Shown here: piece by piece, positions 26,068-34,510 of the stretch
How positions within the stretch are numbered: position 1 is the first letter of the stretch
How the letters are laid out: each line of letters begins with the position of its first letter
From: CAWATZ01 sp963784995
GTDB taxonomy: Bacteria; Planctomycetota; Planctomycetia; Gemmatales; Gemmataceae
DNA: 64,000 nt
Direction of reading: 5' to 3'
Assembly: GCA_963784995.1 (NCBI GenBank)
Contig: CAWATZ010000006.1
Span: 1,364,001 to 1,428,000, forward strand
The notes under the pieces: model-generated
Seen by the model: the letters and a program-made list of their open reading frames with translations, nothing else
What the model was told of the DNA's origin: nothing
Databases searched by the model: none
Translations under genes and position numbers: made by a program

Positions 26068-27003
26068 TCAGACCGTCCCGACTGTACTCGGGGTCAAATC
26101 CAGCTCAAACGAATCCGCGTCCGCGAACCGGTTTAGCTGCGGCTGAAAGACACGCTGAACGGCCTTGAGGGAGTGTTCCGTCACCGTGTAGTCGCTGTAC
26201 GACCACAACCCGGTCTGGGTGGCACTGCCGGCACAGATCACAGGAAAGGGAACGCGGTCGCTGGGAAGGTGAAAGTAATTGGTGTGCCGATGGCCGTGCA
26301 GCCACAGGCCGATGCCGCCTTGCTTGGCGACAGCCAGGAGGTCGTCCAGGTCGCGAAGCGCCCGGAGTTTCACTTCCGGTTTGCCGCTCGCTTTGCGGAT
26401 CGGATAGTGGGTGACCAGGATGCGCGTACCGGGTCCGGGCAGACTGGCCAGGAGCTGCTCCAGGCGGCGCAGCTGGCCCTCACCAACCGCGCCGCGGGCG
26501 TCCCAGGGCCAGCGGTTGGCCACCGCGGAATTGACCGCCACCAGCCAGACCGGGCCGACGCGCTGGGCAAAGGGATAGACGTCTTCGGTGACCCGGAACC
26601 CTTGCTGCCAGCTGGCGAAATAGTGTTCAAAGTGGCCGGCCACCACGGAGGACATGGTGCAATAATCGTGGTTGCCGGGAACGGCCAGGCCCGGAAGAGT
26701 TTCGGGTTGGCCGACCCCCAATAAGTGGCTGGCACGGGCCATCTCTTCCTCGAAGCCCATCGCCGTCGCATCGCCGGAGAAAACGATCCAGTCGAAGCCG
26801 CGCTGCCGGAGATCGGCGCGCAGGGCGACCAGCACCTGGTCGGTGCAGCGGAAACGAAAGCCGCGACCCAGCCAGCGCAGGTTGATCCAGGCCGACAGAC
26901 GCTTGTTGAACCAGTCCTCCCGCTTCCAGCCGATGCGGGGGGCGGTCACGTGGACGTCGCTGAAATGAAGAAAGCGGACAACGGCAGCGGCTTGTCGGTT
27001 AAT
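26068..27003 (-). CDS. Calcineurin-like metallophosphoesterase, apparent ATT start
   Basis: Metal-dependent phosphoesterase of the Icc/calcineurin type. The ligands appear in order: FSDVH, WIVFSGDAT, VPGNHDYC, VTHYPIRK, LWLHGHRHTNYF. The first motif (DVH) lies upstream of the nearest ordinary start, a GTG at 26949, so that start would remove essential ligands. In frame above it, the only candidate with a ribosome site is ATT at 27003, preceded by GGAGG about 9 bases away. This gives 311 residues and keeps the DVH near residue 16. Substrate unknown. Confidence 0.8.
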   Translation of the reverse strand: MNRQAAAVVRFLHFSDVHVTAPRIGWKREDWFNKRLSAWINLRWLGRGFRFRCTDQVLVALRADLRQRGFDWIVFSGDATAMGFEEEMARASHLLGVGQPETLPGLAVPGNHDYCTMSSVVAGHFEHYFASWQQGFRVTEDVYPFAQRVGPVWLVAVNSAVANRWPWDARGAVGEGQLRRLEQLLASLPGPGTRILVTHYPIRKASGKPEVKLRALRDLDDLLAVAKQGGIGLWLHGHRHTNYFHLPSDRVPFPVICAGSATQTGLWSYSDYTVTEHSLKAVQRVFQPQLNRFADADSFELDLTPSTVGTV

Positions 27004-27149
27004 GGCTGGTTTCCTCCGCCGGGCCCGGCACGGCAGACCAGCACCGGAGGGTGCCGGCTCGGCAATCGGTTCCTACAATGGTTTCGACCTCTCCGGTCGC
27101 GGGGTAGGCAAGCAATCGCGGTCGCCTTTCTAGTGAGGGCTCCAGTTCC

Positions 27150-27527
27150 ATGCCCAAGGTCACCTTTGTCAACGAGAAAGAAACCATCGAAGTCGAGGCC
27201 GGCTCCAACCTGCGCCAGGTGGCTCTCCAGGCCGGCATCGCGCTCTACAACGGCGTCGAGCGCTATCTGAATTGCCGGGGCATGGGCATGTGCGGCACCT
27301 GCAAGGTCCTTGTCAAAAGCGGCATGGAAAACCTCAATCGCAAAACCCTGATGGAAAAAGCCAACTTCAGCATGCACCCGCTCAGCCTGCTGTCCGCCAT
27401 CGGTCACGAGAACGAGATGCGGCTGGCCTGCCAGGTACACGTCAAGGGCGATTGCTCCATCGAAACCACTCCGGGACTCAACGTCAGCGGGGAGAACTTC
27501 TGGCAGAAACCGTACCCCAACAAGTGA
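27150..27527 (+). CDS. 2Fe-2S ferredoxin
   Basis: Electron carrier of 125 residues with a plant-type cluster motif CRGMGMCGTC and a fourth Cys in RLACQVHVKGDCSI. N-terminal beta strands (VTFVNEKETIEVEAG) match the fold. No partner enzyme is adjacent. The neighbouring genes are on the other strand. Confidence 0.88.
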   Translation: MPKVTFVNEKETIEVEAGSNLRQVALQAGIALYNGVERYLNCRGMGMCGTCKVLVKSGMENLNRKTLMEKANFSMHPLSLLSAIGHENEMRLACQVHVKGDCSIETTPGLNVSGENFWQKPYPNK

Positions 27528-27563
27528 GCGGGGCAGCTCTCTTCGGCCGCTGACCTTCTCCTG

Positions 27564-28355
27564 TCACGACCCGGCCGGTTTGTCCGCCGGAGGTGTGGCA
27601 GGAGGAGGCCGTGGGACGCTGCGCTCGCCCAGGGTCTTGGCCAGGGGGACCTCGTCGTCGATTCCCAGAGAATTCACGCTCATTTTCATCTCCTGGTCGG
27701 CATCGTGTCCCTGTTTGCCTTTCTCGATCACGTAAACGACAGCCACGTTCCACTTCCCCTGTTTCCGGAACCAAACCGTCCCTGGATTGTCCCCCGGACC
27801 GACGAAGTCATAACCCTCGGCGTTCATCTGTCCCCGGTCCGGGTTCAGGACGTCCAGGATTCTTGGGAGGGTTCCCATCCGGGGGGGGGACTTCTGCAAT
27901 GCAGTCCAGACGTCCGCCTCGAACTTCTTCTTGTCCTTCTCGCTGTCCCAGGCCAGGGAGACGTAAAGGAAAGGAGTCGCCGGGCCGGTCGGGGCCGCTC
28001 CTGGAGGTTGCGTTGGCGGCTGGCCGGGCGGATTGGCCGGCGGAGCTGCCTGTTTGCGGCTAAACTTGTGCAAAATGCCTGTCGGCTTGGCAGGCTTCTT
28101 GCCAATCCCCATCGGCGGGCGGAAGTAGATCGGTGCGAGCGGCTCGTCGTGAAAGCCAGGTCCCGAAGCGTCCTTGACCTTCCTGGTGGGCAGCTCGACC
28201 GGTTCATCGAGCAAGCGTTTCTCCTCGTCGAAGTATTTCAGCTTCGTGCGGGTCTGCCGCATCTTGTCTTCGTAGTCGGCCAGGCCGCACCCCAGCAGGC
28301 TCACCAGCACAAGACCGAGGAGGACACGAAGAATGGTCACGGGTCGCGGATTCAT
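27564..28355 (-). CDS. Lipoprotein of unknown function
   Basis: 263 residues. Signal peptide with a lipobox (VLVSLLGCG), then a charged N-terminal domain, a Pro/Ala/Gln-rich linker (about 105-125), and a C-terminal domain (LYVSLAWDSEKDKKKFEADVW, then VWFRKQGKWNVAVVYVIEKG). I do not recognise the family. Convergent with the ferredoxin gene. Confidence 0.75.
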   Translation of the reverse strand: MNPRPVTILRVLLGLVLVSLLGCGLADYEDKMRQTRTKLKYFDEEKRLLDEPVELPTRKVKDASGPGFHDEPLAPIYFRPPMGIGKKPAKPTGILHKFSRKQAAPPANPPGQPPTQPPGAAPTGPATPFLYVSLAWDSEKDKKKFEADVWTALQKSPPRMGTLPRILDVLNPDRGQMNAEGYDFVGPGDNPGTVWFRKQGKWNVAVVYVIEKGKQGHDADQEMKMSVNSLGIDDEVPLAKTLGERSVPRPPPATPPADKPAGS

Positions 28356-28457
28356 GGAAGCTCTCGTCCGGCACTTGCGAAATCAAACCAGCTTTCTACT
28401 TTGATTAGAAAGTTGGACCCCCTCTTGCCAGGGGAGGACCCCGGAAAGGAAGCAGTC

Positions 28458-29216
28458 ATGGTCAAGTACAGTTTTCCCGGCAAGGTGGTCCTGGTCACCG
28501 GCGGCTCGCGCGGCCTGGGCGCCAGCATCCTCGAGGCCTTTGCCGCTGCCGGGGCCACCTGCCTCCTTAATTATTACCCCGACCCCGGCGGCGAGAACCT
28601 GCGCGACGCCCAGCAGACGGCGGATCGGCTCCGGCAGCACCAGGTGCCGGTTCACCTGCTGCCCGGCGACGTCAGCCGCTGCGACAGCGTCGAGGCCATG
28701 ATGAAGCAGGTCATGGAGCTGGTCGGCGGCCTGGACATCCTGGTCAACAACGCCGGCATCATCCGGGACCGCTCGGTCAAGCGCATGACCCCCGACGACT
28801 GGTCCGCGGTGATCCAGACCAACCTGGACGGCGTTTTCTTCTGTTCCAAGTTCGGCGCCGAGGTCCTTCGCGACGGCGGGCGGATCGTCAACGTCGCCTC
28901 GATTTCGGGGGTCGTCGGCTTTCATGGCCAGGCCAACTACTCCGCTGCCAAGGCCGGGGTCATCGCCCTGACCAAGGTCCTCAGCAAGGAACTGGCGAAG
29001 CGCGGCATCACGGTCAACGCCGTGGCTCCCGGGGTGATCCAGACCCAGATGCTCTCCTCACTGAAACCCGAGGTGCTGGCTTCCTACGTCAATCAGATCC
29101 CCGTCGGCCGGCTGGGCAAGCCGGAAGACGTGGCCAACGCCGTCCTCTTCCTGGCCACGGAGGAGAGCGGGTACGTGACGGGACAGACGTTGCCAATCAC
29201 CGGCGGGTGGTTCTGA
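28458..29216 (+). CDS. SDR family oxidoreductase (FabG-like)
   Basis: NAD(P)-dependent short-chain dehydrogenase. Motifs: LVTGGSRGLGASI, LVNNAGII, VNVASISG, YSAAKAGVIALTK (catalytic Tyr and Lys) and VAPGVIQTQML. 252 residues, normal. Ends with the typical C-terminal LPITGGWF. Could be 3-oxoacyl-ACP reductase or another reductase. ATG follows GGAAAGGA. Confidence 0.88.
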   Translation: MVKYSFPGKVVLVTGGSRGLGASILEAFAAAGATCLLNYYPDPGGENLRDAQQTADRLRQHQVPVHLLPGDVSRCDSVEAMMKQVMELVGGLDILVNNAGIIRDRSVKRMTPDDWSAVIQTNLDGVFFCSKFGAEVLRDGGRIVNVASISGVVGFHGQANYSAAKAGVIALTKVLSKELAKRGITVNAVAPGVIQTQMLSSLKPEVLASYVNQIPVGRLGKPEDVANAVLFLATEESGYVTGQTLPITGGWF

Positions 29217-29221
29217 ACGGG

Positions 29222-29392
29222 GGCGAGCCGGGAGCGTCAGCTCCCGGATTCTTCCGGTTCGTCAGAGAATCCGGGAGCTGACGCTCCCGGCTCGCCTTGA
29301 TGGAGAATCCGGGAGCTGACGCTCCCGGCTCGCCTTGTTTTGGATTCTTCCGGTTCGTCAGAGAATCCGGGAGCTGACGCTCCCGGTTCGCC
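29222..29392. repeat. Hairpin repeat, family D, tandem cluster
   Basis: One left arm (GGCGAGCCGGGAGCGTCAGC.., 29222-29254) is followed by three right arms (AGAATCCGGGAGCTGACGCT.., at 29266, 29304 and 29362). Each arm is itself partly palindromic (GGGAGCGTCAGCTCCC). Part of the unit is duplicated in tandem. Confidence 0.85.
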
Positions 29393-29503
29393 TTGTTTTG
29401 CTCGATCACCTCGCTATCGTTCAAGTTTTTCCCGTCTCCGACCGACAGAGACAAGGGACACTTCGGTTTTGTTCCGCCCCGTGTCCGAGCCGAGGAGGGT
29501 GCC

Positions 29504-30730
29504 ATGCAAACGGTCCTGGGTGGTTTGATGCTGCTGGTGCTGGGGCAAACGACGCCGACCCCGGCCCCAATCCCGATTTACCATGCGGTCGTGATGACGG
29601 AGGGGGCCGAGGTCCGTTGCCAGCATGGGATCAGTACGCACGTCTACGTCACCAACCACCTCAGCCGCAACGATACCGTGCAGGTGGTCAAGGAGATGGG
29701 CGACGGCTGGCTGGCGATCCTGCCGCCCCGCGGCTCCTTTAGCTGGATCAACAAGCGCGAGGTGATCAACCCGTTCCCCAATCAGCCGCACAACTGGGTG
29801 GTCAAGGCCGATCGGCAAACCAGGGTCCCGGTCTTTGTCGGCTCCGACTTGACCCCCGGCACGCGCGGCACCGTGGTCGGGACTCACGTTCCTCCCGGAT
29901 ACCAGACCCCGGTCGCGTTCAATCGCCTGGAGGTCAGCGACCAGGAAGGGACCTGGCTGCCCATCGACCCCCCCAGCGGCGAGGTGCGCTACGTCCAGGC
30001 CAGGGACGTCACCAAGACGGCCATGGCCATCGCGCCCGGCACACCCTACCCGCCGCCCATTCCCGGCAGCATGCCGAGCACCTACGTCTCCGCCTCGTCG
30101 CCGGTTGGTCCCTCCACCCCCCAGCCCACCAGCGACGCCGACCGGCTCATGATACAGGCGCAGCGTGCTGAGCAGGCGCGGAACGTCAACGAGGCCATCC
30201 AGCTGTACAGCCAGCTGGCCTCGATGAGTTCCGGCGTGACTCACGACCAGGCAATGGCGGGGCTGAACCGGGCCTACTGGCTGAAAGAATCGCAGCGCAA
30301 CGCGATGGTGCCGATCATTCCCGCCCCCCCGCCGCGCGTTGTGCCCGCCGTCACCCTGGCGGTCCGCACCAACCCGCCGGCCGGCACCGAAGCGACCTCG
30401 TCGTTCACTCCGTACTCGGCCGGGTCTGGCGTGGGTCAATCGATCCGCCCCGCGTCGAGCAACGCGGCCCCCTGGCAGCCGGTCACGGCGGAGGGGTATC
30501 CCTCCAGTGGTCCGGGCCGGCTGCGGACTTCCGGCCGCATGGTGGATGGCAGGCGCTGCTACGTTCTCGAGTCCGACGAGGGCTACCCCCGACTCTATTG
30601 TGCGCCGAACGCCGGGGTCAATCTGGAGCCATACCTGAATCGGAACGTGGAGCTGTTTGGGCCGGCGATCTATCATGGGGAGCTGCGAGCCAACTACATG
30701 ACAGTGGTGCGCATCCAGTTCTTGCCGTAA
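29504..30730 (+). CDS. Exported SH3-like protein of unknown function
   Basis: 408 residues. A short signal peptide (MQTVLGGLMLLVLGQ) is followed by two SH3-like segments (GAEVRCQHGISTHVYVTNHLS; DRQTRVPVFVGSDL). A Pro/Ser-rich linker and one TPR-like helix (QAQRAEQARNVNEAIQLYSQLA) follow, then a C-terminal domain with YCAPNAGVNLEPYLNRNVELFGPA, which resembles a cell-wall or outer-membrane binding part. It ends nine bases before the histidine kinase, so it may be co-transcribed with that two-component pair. Confidence 0.7.
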   Translation: MQTVLGGLMLLVLGQTTPTPAPIPIYHAVVMTEGAEVRCQHGISTHVYVTNHLSRNDTVQVVKEMGDGWLAILPPRGSFSWINKREVINPFPNQPHNWVVKADRQTRVPVFVGSDLTPGTRGTVVGTHVPPGYQTPVAFNRLEVSDQEGTWLPIDPPSGEVRYVQARDVTKTAMAIAPGTPYPPPIPGSMPSTYVSASSPVGPSTPQPTSDADRLMIQAQRAEQARNVNEAIQLYSQLASMSSGVTHDQAMAGLNRAYWLKESQRNAMVPIIPAPPPRVVPAVTLAVRTNPPAGTEATSSFTPYSAGSGVGQSIRPASSNAAPWQPVTAEGYPSSGPGRLRTSGRMVDGRRCYVLESDEGYPRLYCAPNAGVNLEPYLNRNVELFGPAIYHGELRANYMTVVRIQFLP

Positions 30731-30739
30731 AATGGAAGC

Positions 30740-32197
30740 ATGGCACTGCGAGGCTATCCGCTCCGGATCCTGCTGACCACCGCACTGACCAGCTTGCTTC
30801 TTCTGGCTCTTGGGGCGAGCGTGGCCTGGCTGCTCTACCAGGAGCAGTCGGCCAGGGCCCGCGAACAATCGGCCAAGACCCGAGAGCTGGAAGAAAACAT
30901 CAGCAGCCAGAAAGCGGCGGACAAGCTGGACTCGACCCTTGTCAACCTGGTCCAACTGTACCAGGAGCAAGGAGACAATCAGGCTGCGCCCTCGGACGAG
31001 GTCGCCCGCCTGCACACCGAGGTCCAGAAGCAAATCGAGGAAATCCATCGTTATGCCGACAAGGCCCCCGAGCGCGTCCTGGCGGATGAGCTGGAGAACA
31101 GCTGGAAGGCGTACCTGAAGCGCTGGCAGGAAAGCGGCGGCAGCGCTTCATCCCGCCGGCTGAGGCAGTTTCTGGAACAAAACACGCTGGCCGCTTGCCG
31201 GCGATTGCGTGAGTTCAACGCCCAGCAAATCAACGTGCCCCGGCAAATCCGAGAGGAGCCGCTGCACTGGATGGCCTGGGGGCTGGCCACGGTGGGCGGC
31301 CTGGGCTCGCTGGCCGGTCTGCTTCTCGGCTACGGGTTGGCCCGGGGACTGAGCCGGACCATTCACCAGCTGCGCATCCAGGTGCGCGACGCCGCCGATC
31401 GGCTCAGCCAGGAGCTGCCGGCCGTCGTGCTGATGCCGAAGAACGGCGATGATCCGCTGACCCGGGACGCCGGCGAGCTGGTCCGGCAAGTCGAGCAGGT
31501 GGTCCGCAAGCTGCAGCAGCGGGAAAGGGAGGTTCGCCGGGCCGAGCGGCTGGCGGCGGTTGGGCAGCTGGCGGCGGGGGTGGCCCACGAGATCCGCAAC
31601 CCGCTGACCTCGATCAAGATGCTGATCCAGGCCGGCCGGGAGGACCCGCAGACGGGCCTGTCCGAGGAGGACTTGCAGGTCATCGAGCGCGAGATCCGCC
31701 GGCTGGAGGGGAGCTTGCAGACCTTCCTCGACTTTGCCCGCCCGCCCCGGCTGGAACGCACCCGGATCAACCTGGTCCCCCTGGTCGAGCAGACCCTGAG
31801 CCTGGTCCGCGGCCGGGCGGAGAAACAGGGGGTGAGCCTCAAGCTGCTGCGGCCGGCCGGCCCCCTCGAGGTCGAGGCCGATGGCGAGCATCTGCAGCAG
31901 GTGCTGGTCAACCTGGTCCTCAACGCCCTTGATGCTCTGCCTCAAGGAGGTCAGATCACCGTGGAGCTGCGGAAACCTCCGGAAGGTCCGATGGAAGTGA
32001 GTGTCCGCGACAACGGTGCCGGAATTGCCCCCGAGGTGCTGCCGGTAATGTTCGAGCCGTTCACCAGCGGCAAGGAAACCGGCGTGGGCCTCGGCCTGGT
32101 CGTGTCGCGCCGCATTGTCGAGGACCACGGCGGCACCCTGGTGGGACGCAACCTGCCTGAAGGTGGCGCTGAGTTCCTGTTCACGCTGCCGGGCTGA
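30740..32197 (+). CDS. Membrane sensor histidine kinase (NtrB-like)
   Basis: 485 residues. N-terminal membrane helix, a periplasmic region, a second helix (GLATVGGLGSLAGLLLGYGLA), a linker coiled coil, the dimerisation box LAAGVAHEIRNPLTSIK with His283, and an ATPase domain with NALDAL, VRDNGAGI, FEPFTSGKETGVGLGLVVSR. Its partner response regulator begins 11 bases downstream. The adjacent exported SH3 protein could be part of the same signal path (inference). Confidence 0.9.
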   Translation: MALRGYPLRILLTTALTSLLLLALGASVAWLLYQEQSARAREQSAKTRELEENISSQKAADKLDSTLVNLVQLYQEQGDNQAAPSDEVARLHTEVQKQIEEIHRYADKAPERVLADELENSWKAYLKRWQESGGSASSRRLRQFLEQNTLAACRRLREFNAQQINVPRQIREEPLHWMAWGLATVGGLGSLAGLLLGYGLARGLSRTIHQLRIQVRDAADRLSQELPAVVLMPKNGDDPLTRDAGELVRQVEQVVRKLQQREREVRRAERLAAVGQLAAGVAHEIRNPLTSIKMLIQAGREDPQTGLSEEDLQVIEREIRRLEGSLQTFLDFARPPRLERTRINLVPLVEQTLSLVRGRAEKQGVSLKLLRPAGPLEVEADGEHLQQVLVNLVLNALDALPQGGQITVELRKPPEGPMEVSVRDNGAGIAPEVLPVMFEPFTSGKETGVGLGLVVSRRIVEDHGGTLVGRNLPEGGAEFLFTLPG

Positions 32198-32208
32198 AGA
32201 GACAACGC

Positions 32209-33693
32209 ATGCCAAAGCTGCTGCTCGTCGATGATGAGCCTTCCATCCAGCACTCGTTCCGGCGGGCGCTGCGTGGTCCGGACTTCACCGTGCTGACCGC
32301 GGGGACAGCAAGTGAGGGGCTGGAGGTGCTGCAGCAGCAGCGGCCCGACGTGGTGGTTCTGGACGTTCACTTACCCGACGCCTCCGGCCTGGAAACCCTG
32401 CAGCGCATCCAGCAGATTGACGCCCGCATTCCGGTGATCCTGATCACCGGACACGGCACCACCGACCTGGCCATCGAGGCCATCAAGCGAGGAGCCTTTG
32501 ATTATTTGCTCAAGCCGCTGGAGCTGATCCCGCTGCGGCAGCTGATCGACCGGGCATGCACGACCAGCCGGCTGATGAGCGTTCCCGCCGTCATGGCCGA
32601 GACGGAGCCGCTGCGCGACGTGGGCGATGCCCTGGTCGGCCATTGCTCCGGGATGCAGGAAGTCTACAAGGCCATCGGCCGGGTCGCCTCGCAGGACGTC
32701 ACGGTCCTGATCCGCGGCGAGAGCGGCACCGGCAAGGAACTGGTCGCCCGCGCCATCTATCAGCATAGCCGCCGCAAGAACCTGCCGTTCCTGGCCATCA
32801 ACTCCGGCGCCATCCCGGAATCGCTGCTGGAAAGTGAACTTTTCGGACACGAGAAAGGAGCCTTCACCGGAGCCGAGCGCAAGCGCATCGGCAAGTTTGA
32901 GCAGGTGGCCGGCGGGACGCTGTTCCTGGACGAGATCGGCGACATGACCGCCCTGACGCAGATCAAGCTGCTCCGCGTCTTGCAGGAAAAGCAGATCCAG
33001 CGGGTCGGCGGCAACGAGGTGATCCCGGTGGACGTGCGCCTGATCACGGCCACCAATTCCGATCTGGAAAAGCTGGTGGGCAGCGGCCGTTTCCGCTCGG
33101 ACCTGTACTTTCGCCTCAACGTGTTCGCGATCACCTTGCCGGCCCTGCGCGACCGGGGCAGCGACCTGGACCTGCTGATCGATTACTATCTGAAACGGTA
33201 CGGTCATGAACTGGGCAAAACGGTCCACCCCCTGCCCGAGTCAACCCGGGACATCCTGCGGCGCTATCCCTGGCCGGGCAACGTCCGCGAACTGCAGAGC
33301 ATCCTCAAACAGGCCCTGCTGCAAATGCGCGGCCCGGTGCTGCTGCCGGAGTACCTTCCCACAAGCGTCACCCGGCCGGGAGCGTCCCCCGGGGGACTCA
33401 ACTATCTCCCGTCGCTCACGGACTCAGCCGCCGGGCCGGAAAGCAAGGAACCGCCGCTGTGGGAACGGTTTATCGATCAGCGCATCGATGCGGGCAGTGA
33501 GGACCTCTATGCCGAGTGCCTGGCCCATCTGGAGCGCCAGCTGATCACCCGGGTGCTGCAGCGAACCAGCGGCAATCAGGTCCAGTCCGCGCGCATCCTG
33601 GGGATCACGCGCGGCAGCTTGCGGACCAAGATCCGGGCCCTGGGAATCACCATCGAACGCTCCATCTCCGCGGACGACGATCCGGGCGAGTGA
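32209..33693 (+). CDS. Sigma-54-dependent response regulator (NtrC family)
   Basis: 494 residues. Receiver domain with Asp52 (VVVLDVHLPDASG), AAA+ domain with Walker A GESGTGKE (170-177), the sigma-54 contact loop GAFTGA (217-222), and a C-terminal Fis-type helix-turn-helix (QSARILGITRGSLRTKIRAL). It should activate sigma-54 promoters in response to the upstream kinase. Targets are not visible. Confidence 0.93.
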   Translation: MPKLLLVDDEPSIQHSFRRALRGPDFTVLTAGTASEGLEVLQQQRPDVVVLDVHLPDASGLETLQRIQQIDARIPVILITGHGTTDLAIEAIKRGAFDYLLKPLELIPLRQLIDRACTTSRLMSVPAVMAETEPLRDVGDALVGHCSGMQEVYKAIGRVASQDVTVLIRGESGTGKELVARAIYQHSRRKNLPFLAINSGAIPESLLESELFGHEKGAFTGAERKRIGKFEQVAGGTLFLDEIGDMTALTQIKLLRVLQEKQIQRVGGNEVIPVDVRLITATNSDLEKLVGSGRFRSDLYFRLNVFAITLPALRDRGSDLDLLIDYYLKRYGHELGKTVHPLPESTRDILRRYPWPGNVRELQSILKQALLQMRGPVLLPEYLPTSVTRPGASPGGLNYLPSLTDSAAGPESKEPPLWERFIDQRIDAGSEDLYAECLAHLERQLITRVLQRTSGNQVQSARILGITRGSLRTKIRALGITIERSISADDDPGE

Positions 33694-33775
33694 CAAGCAA
33701 ACACGAGAGGGTGGGGTTAAAGCAAATCGTCGTGGGGAAGTCAAGACGTTTTTGGAGTCCGACTGTGCAGTTGCC

Positions 33776-33851
33776 GAGCCGCGCACGCAGCGCAGCGGAG
33801 TAAGCGGTTCGTCGGACGACCGCTTACTCCGCTGCGCTGCGTGCGCGGCTC
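33776..33851. repeat. Hairpin repeat, family B, copy 2
   Basis: Arms 33776-33807 and 33820-33851 form the family B hairpin. An extra partial right arm (GCTGCGTGCGCGGCTCGG) follows at about 33862-33879. It supplies the last codons (RARSAAE) of the GNAT gene. Confidence 0.85.
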
Positions 33852-34417
33852 GGCAGGCAGAGCTGCGTGCGCGGCTCGGACCAACCGGGCCACGGCCCCA
33901 CCGGCTGCTCCGGCAGCTCCTCGATCCTGGTTTCCTGCCGATACAGCTGGAACCCCCGTGCCTGGTAGTGAGCCAGCGCGGTCGGATGATCCAGGGTGCA
34001 GGTGTGCAGCCAGACCCTGGAAGCGCCCCACGCCCAGGCCCGCTCCACAACCGCGGTAAGGAAATGGCTGCCCAGGCCCTGGCCGACGAACGCGGGCAGG
34101 AGCCCGAAATACGCTACCTCCACCTGCTGATCCGGCTGCATTTCCAGCTCGCAGTAGCCGGCCGGGACGCCGGCCACGGTCAGCAGCCACGTTTCCAGCT
34201 CCGGCCGGTCCAGGTAGGCAAGCCATCGCTGCCGGCTCCAGGGCAAACGGTCCAGCCAGTACCAGTCGCCGCCCACGGCCGTGTAGAAGAAGCGGTTCAG
34301 CTCCGGGATGGGCGGCCGGACCGGAACGAGAGCCAGACCGTCCCGGGCAAGCCGCCGGGGACGCAGCTGGTCCGGAGAGGTCATTTGCACGTAGGAGGTG
34401 GTGATTGGGACTTGCAT
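33824..34417 (-). CDS. GNAT family N-acetyltransferase
   Basis: GNAT fold: VPAGYCELEMQPDQQVEVAYFG, then the acetyl-CoA-binding LPAFVGQGLGSHFLTAVVERA and LDHPTALAHYQARGFQLYRQE. Substrate unknown. The C-terminal tail (about the last 20 residues) is encoded by the palindromic repeat and is not family sequence. The ribosome site is weak; starts at 34417 or 34384 are both possible. Confidence 0.8.
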   Translation of the reverse strand: MQVPITTSYVQMTSPDQLRPRRLARDGLALVPVRPPIPELNRFFYTAVGGDWYWLDRLPWSRQRWLAYLDRPELETWLLTVAGVPAGYCELEMQPDQQVEVAYFGLLPAFVGQGLGSHFLTAVVERAWAWGASRVWLHTCTLDHPTALAHYQARGFQLYRQETRIEELPEQPVGPWPGWSEPRTQLCLPSRARSAAE

Positions 34418-34428
34418 GAAACGACAAG

Positions 34429-34502
34429 GCGAGCCGGGAGCCTCAGCTCCCGGATTCTCCGACGAATCGAAAGAATCCGGGAGCTGACGCTCCCGGCTCG
34501 CC
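34429..34502. repeat. Hairpin repeat, family D, copy 2
   Basis: Arms 34429-34459 (GGCGAGCCGGGAGCCTCAGC..) and 34472-34502 complement each other with one mismatch. The same unit is at 29.2 kb. Confidence 0.85.
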
Positions 34503-34510
34503 GATGGAGG

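Noticed and set aside
29222..29392. CRISPR array
   Set aside because: The repeats are inverted, of unequal spacing and without unique spacers; no cas genes are present.
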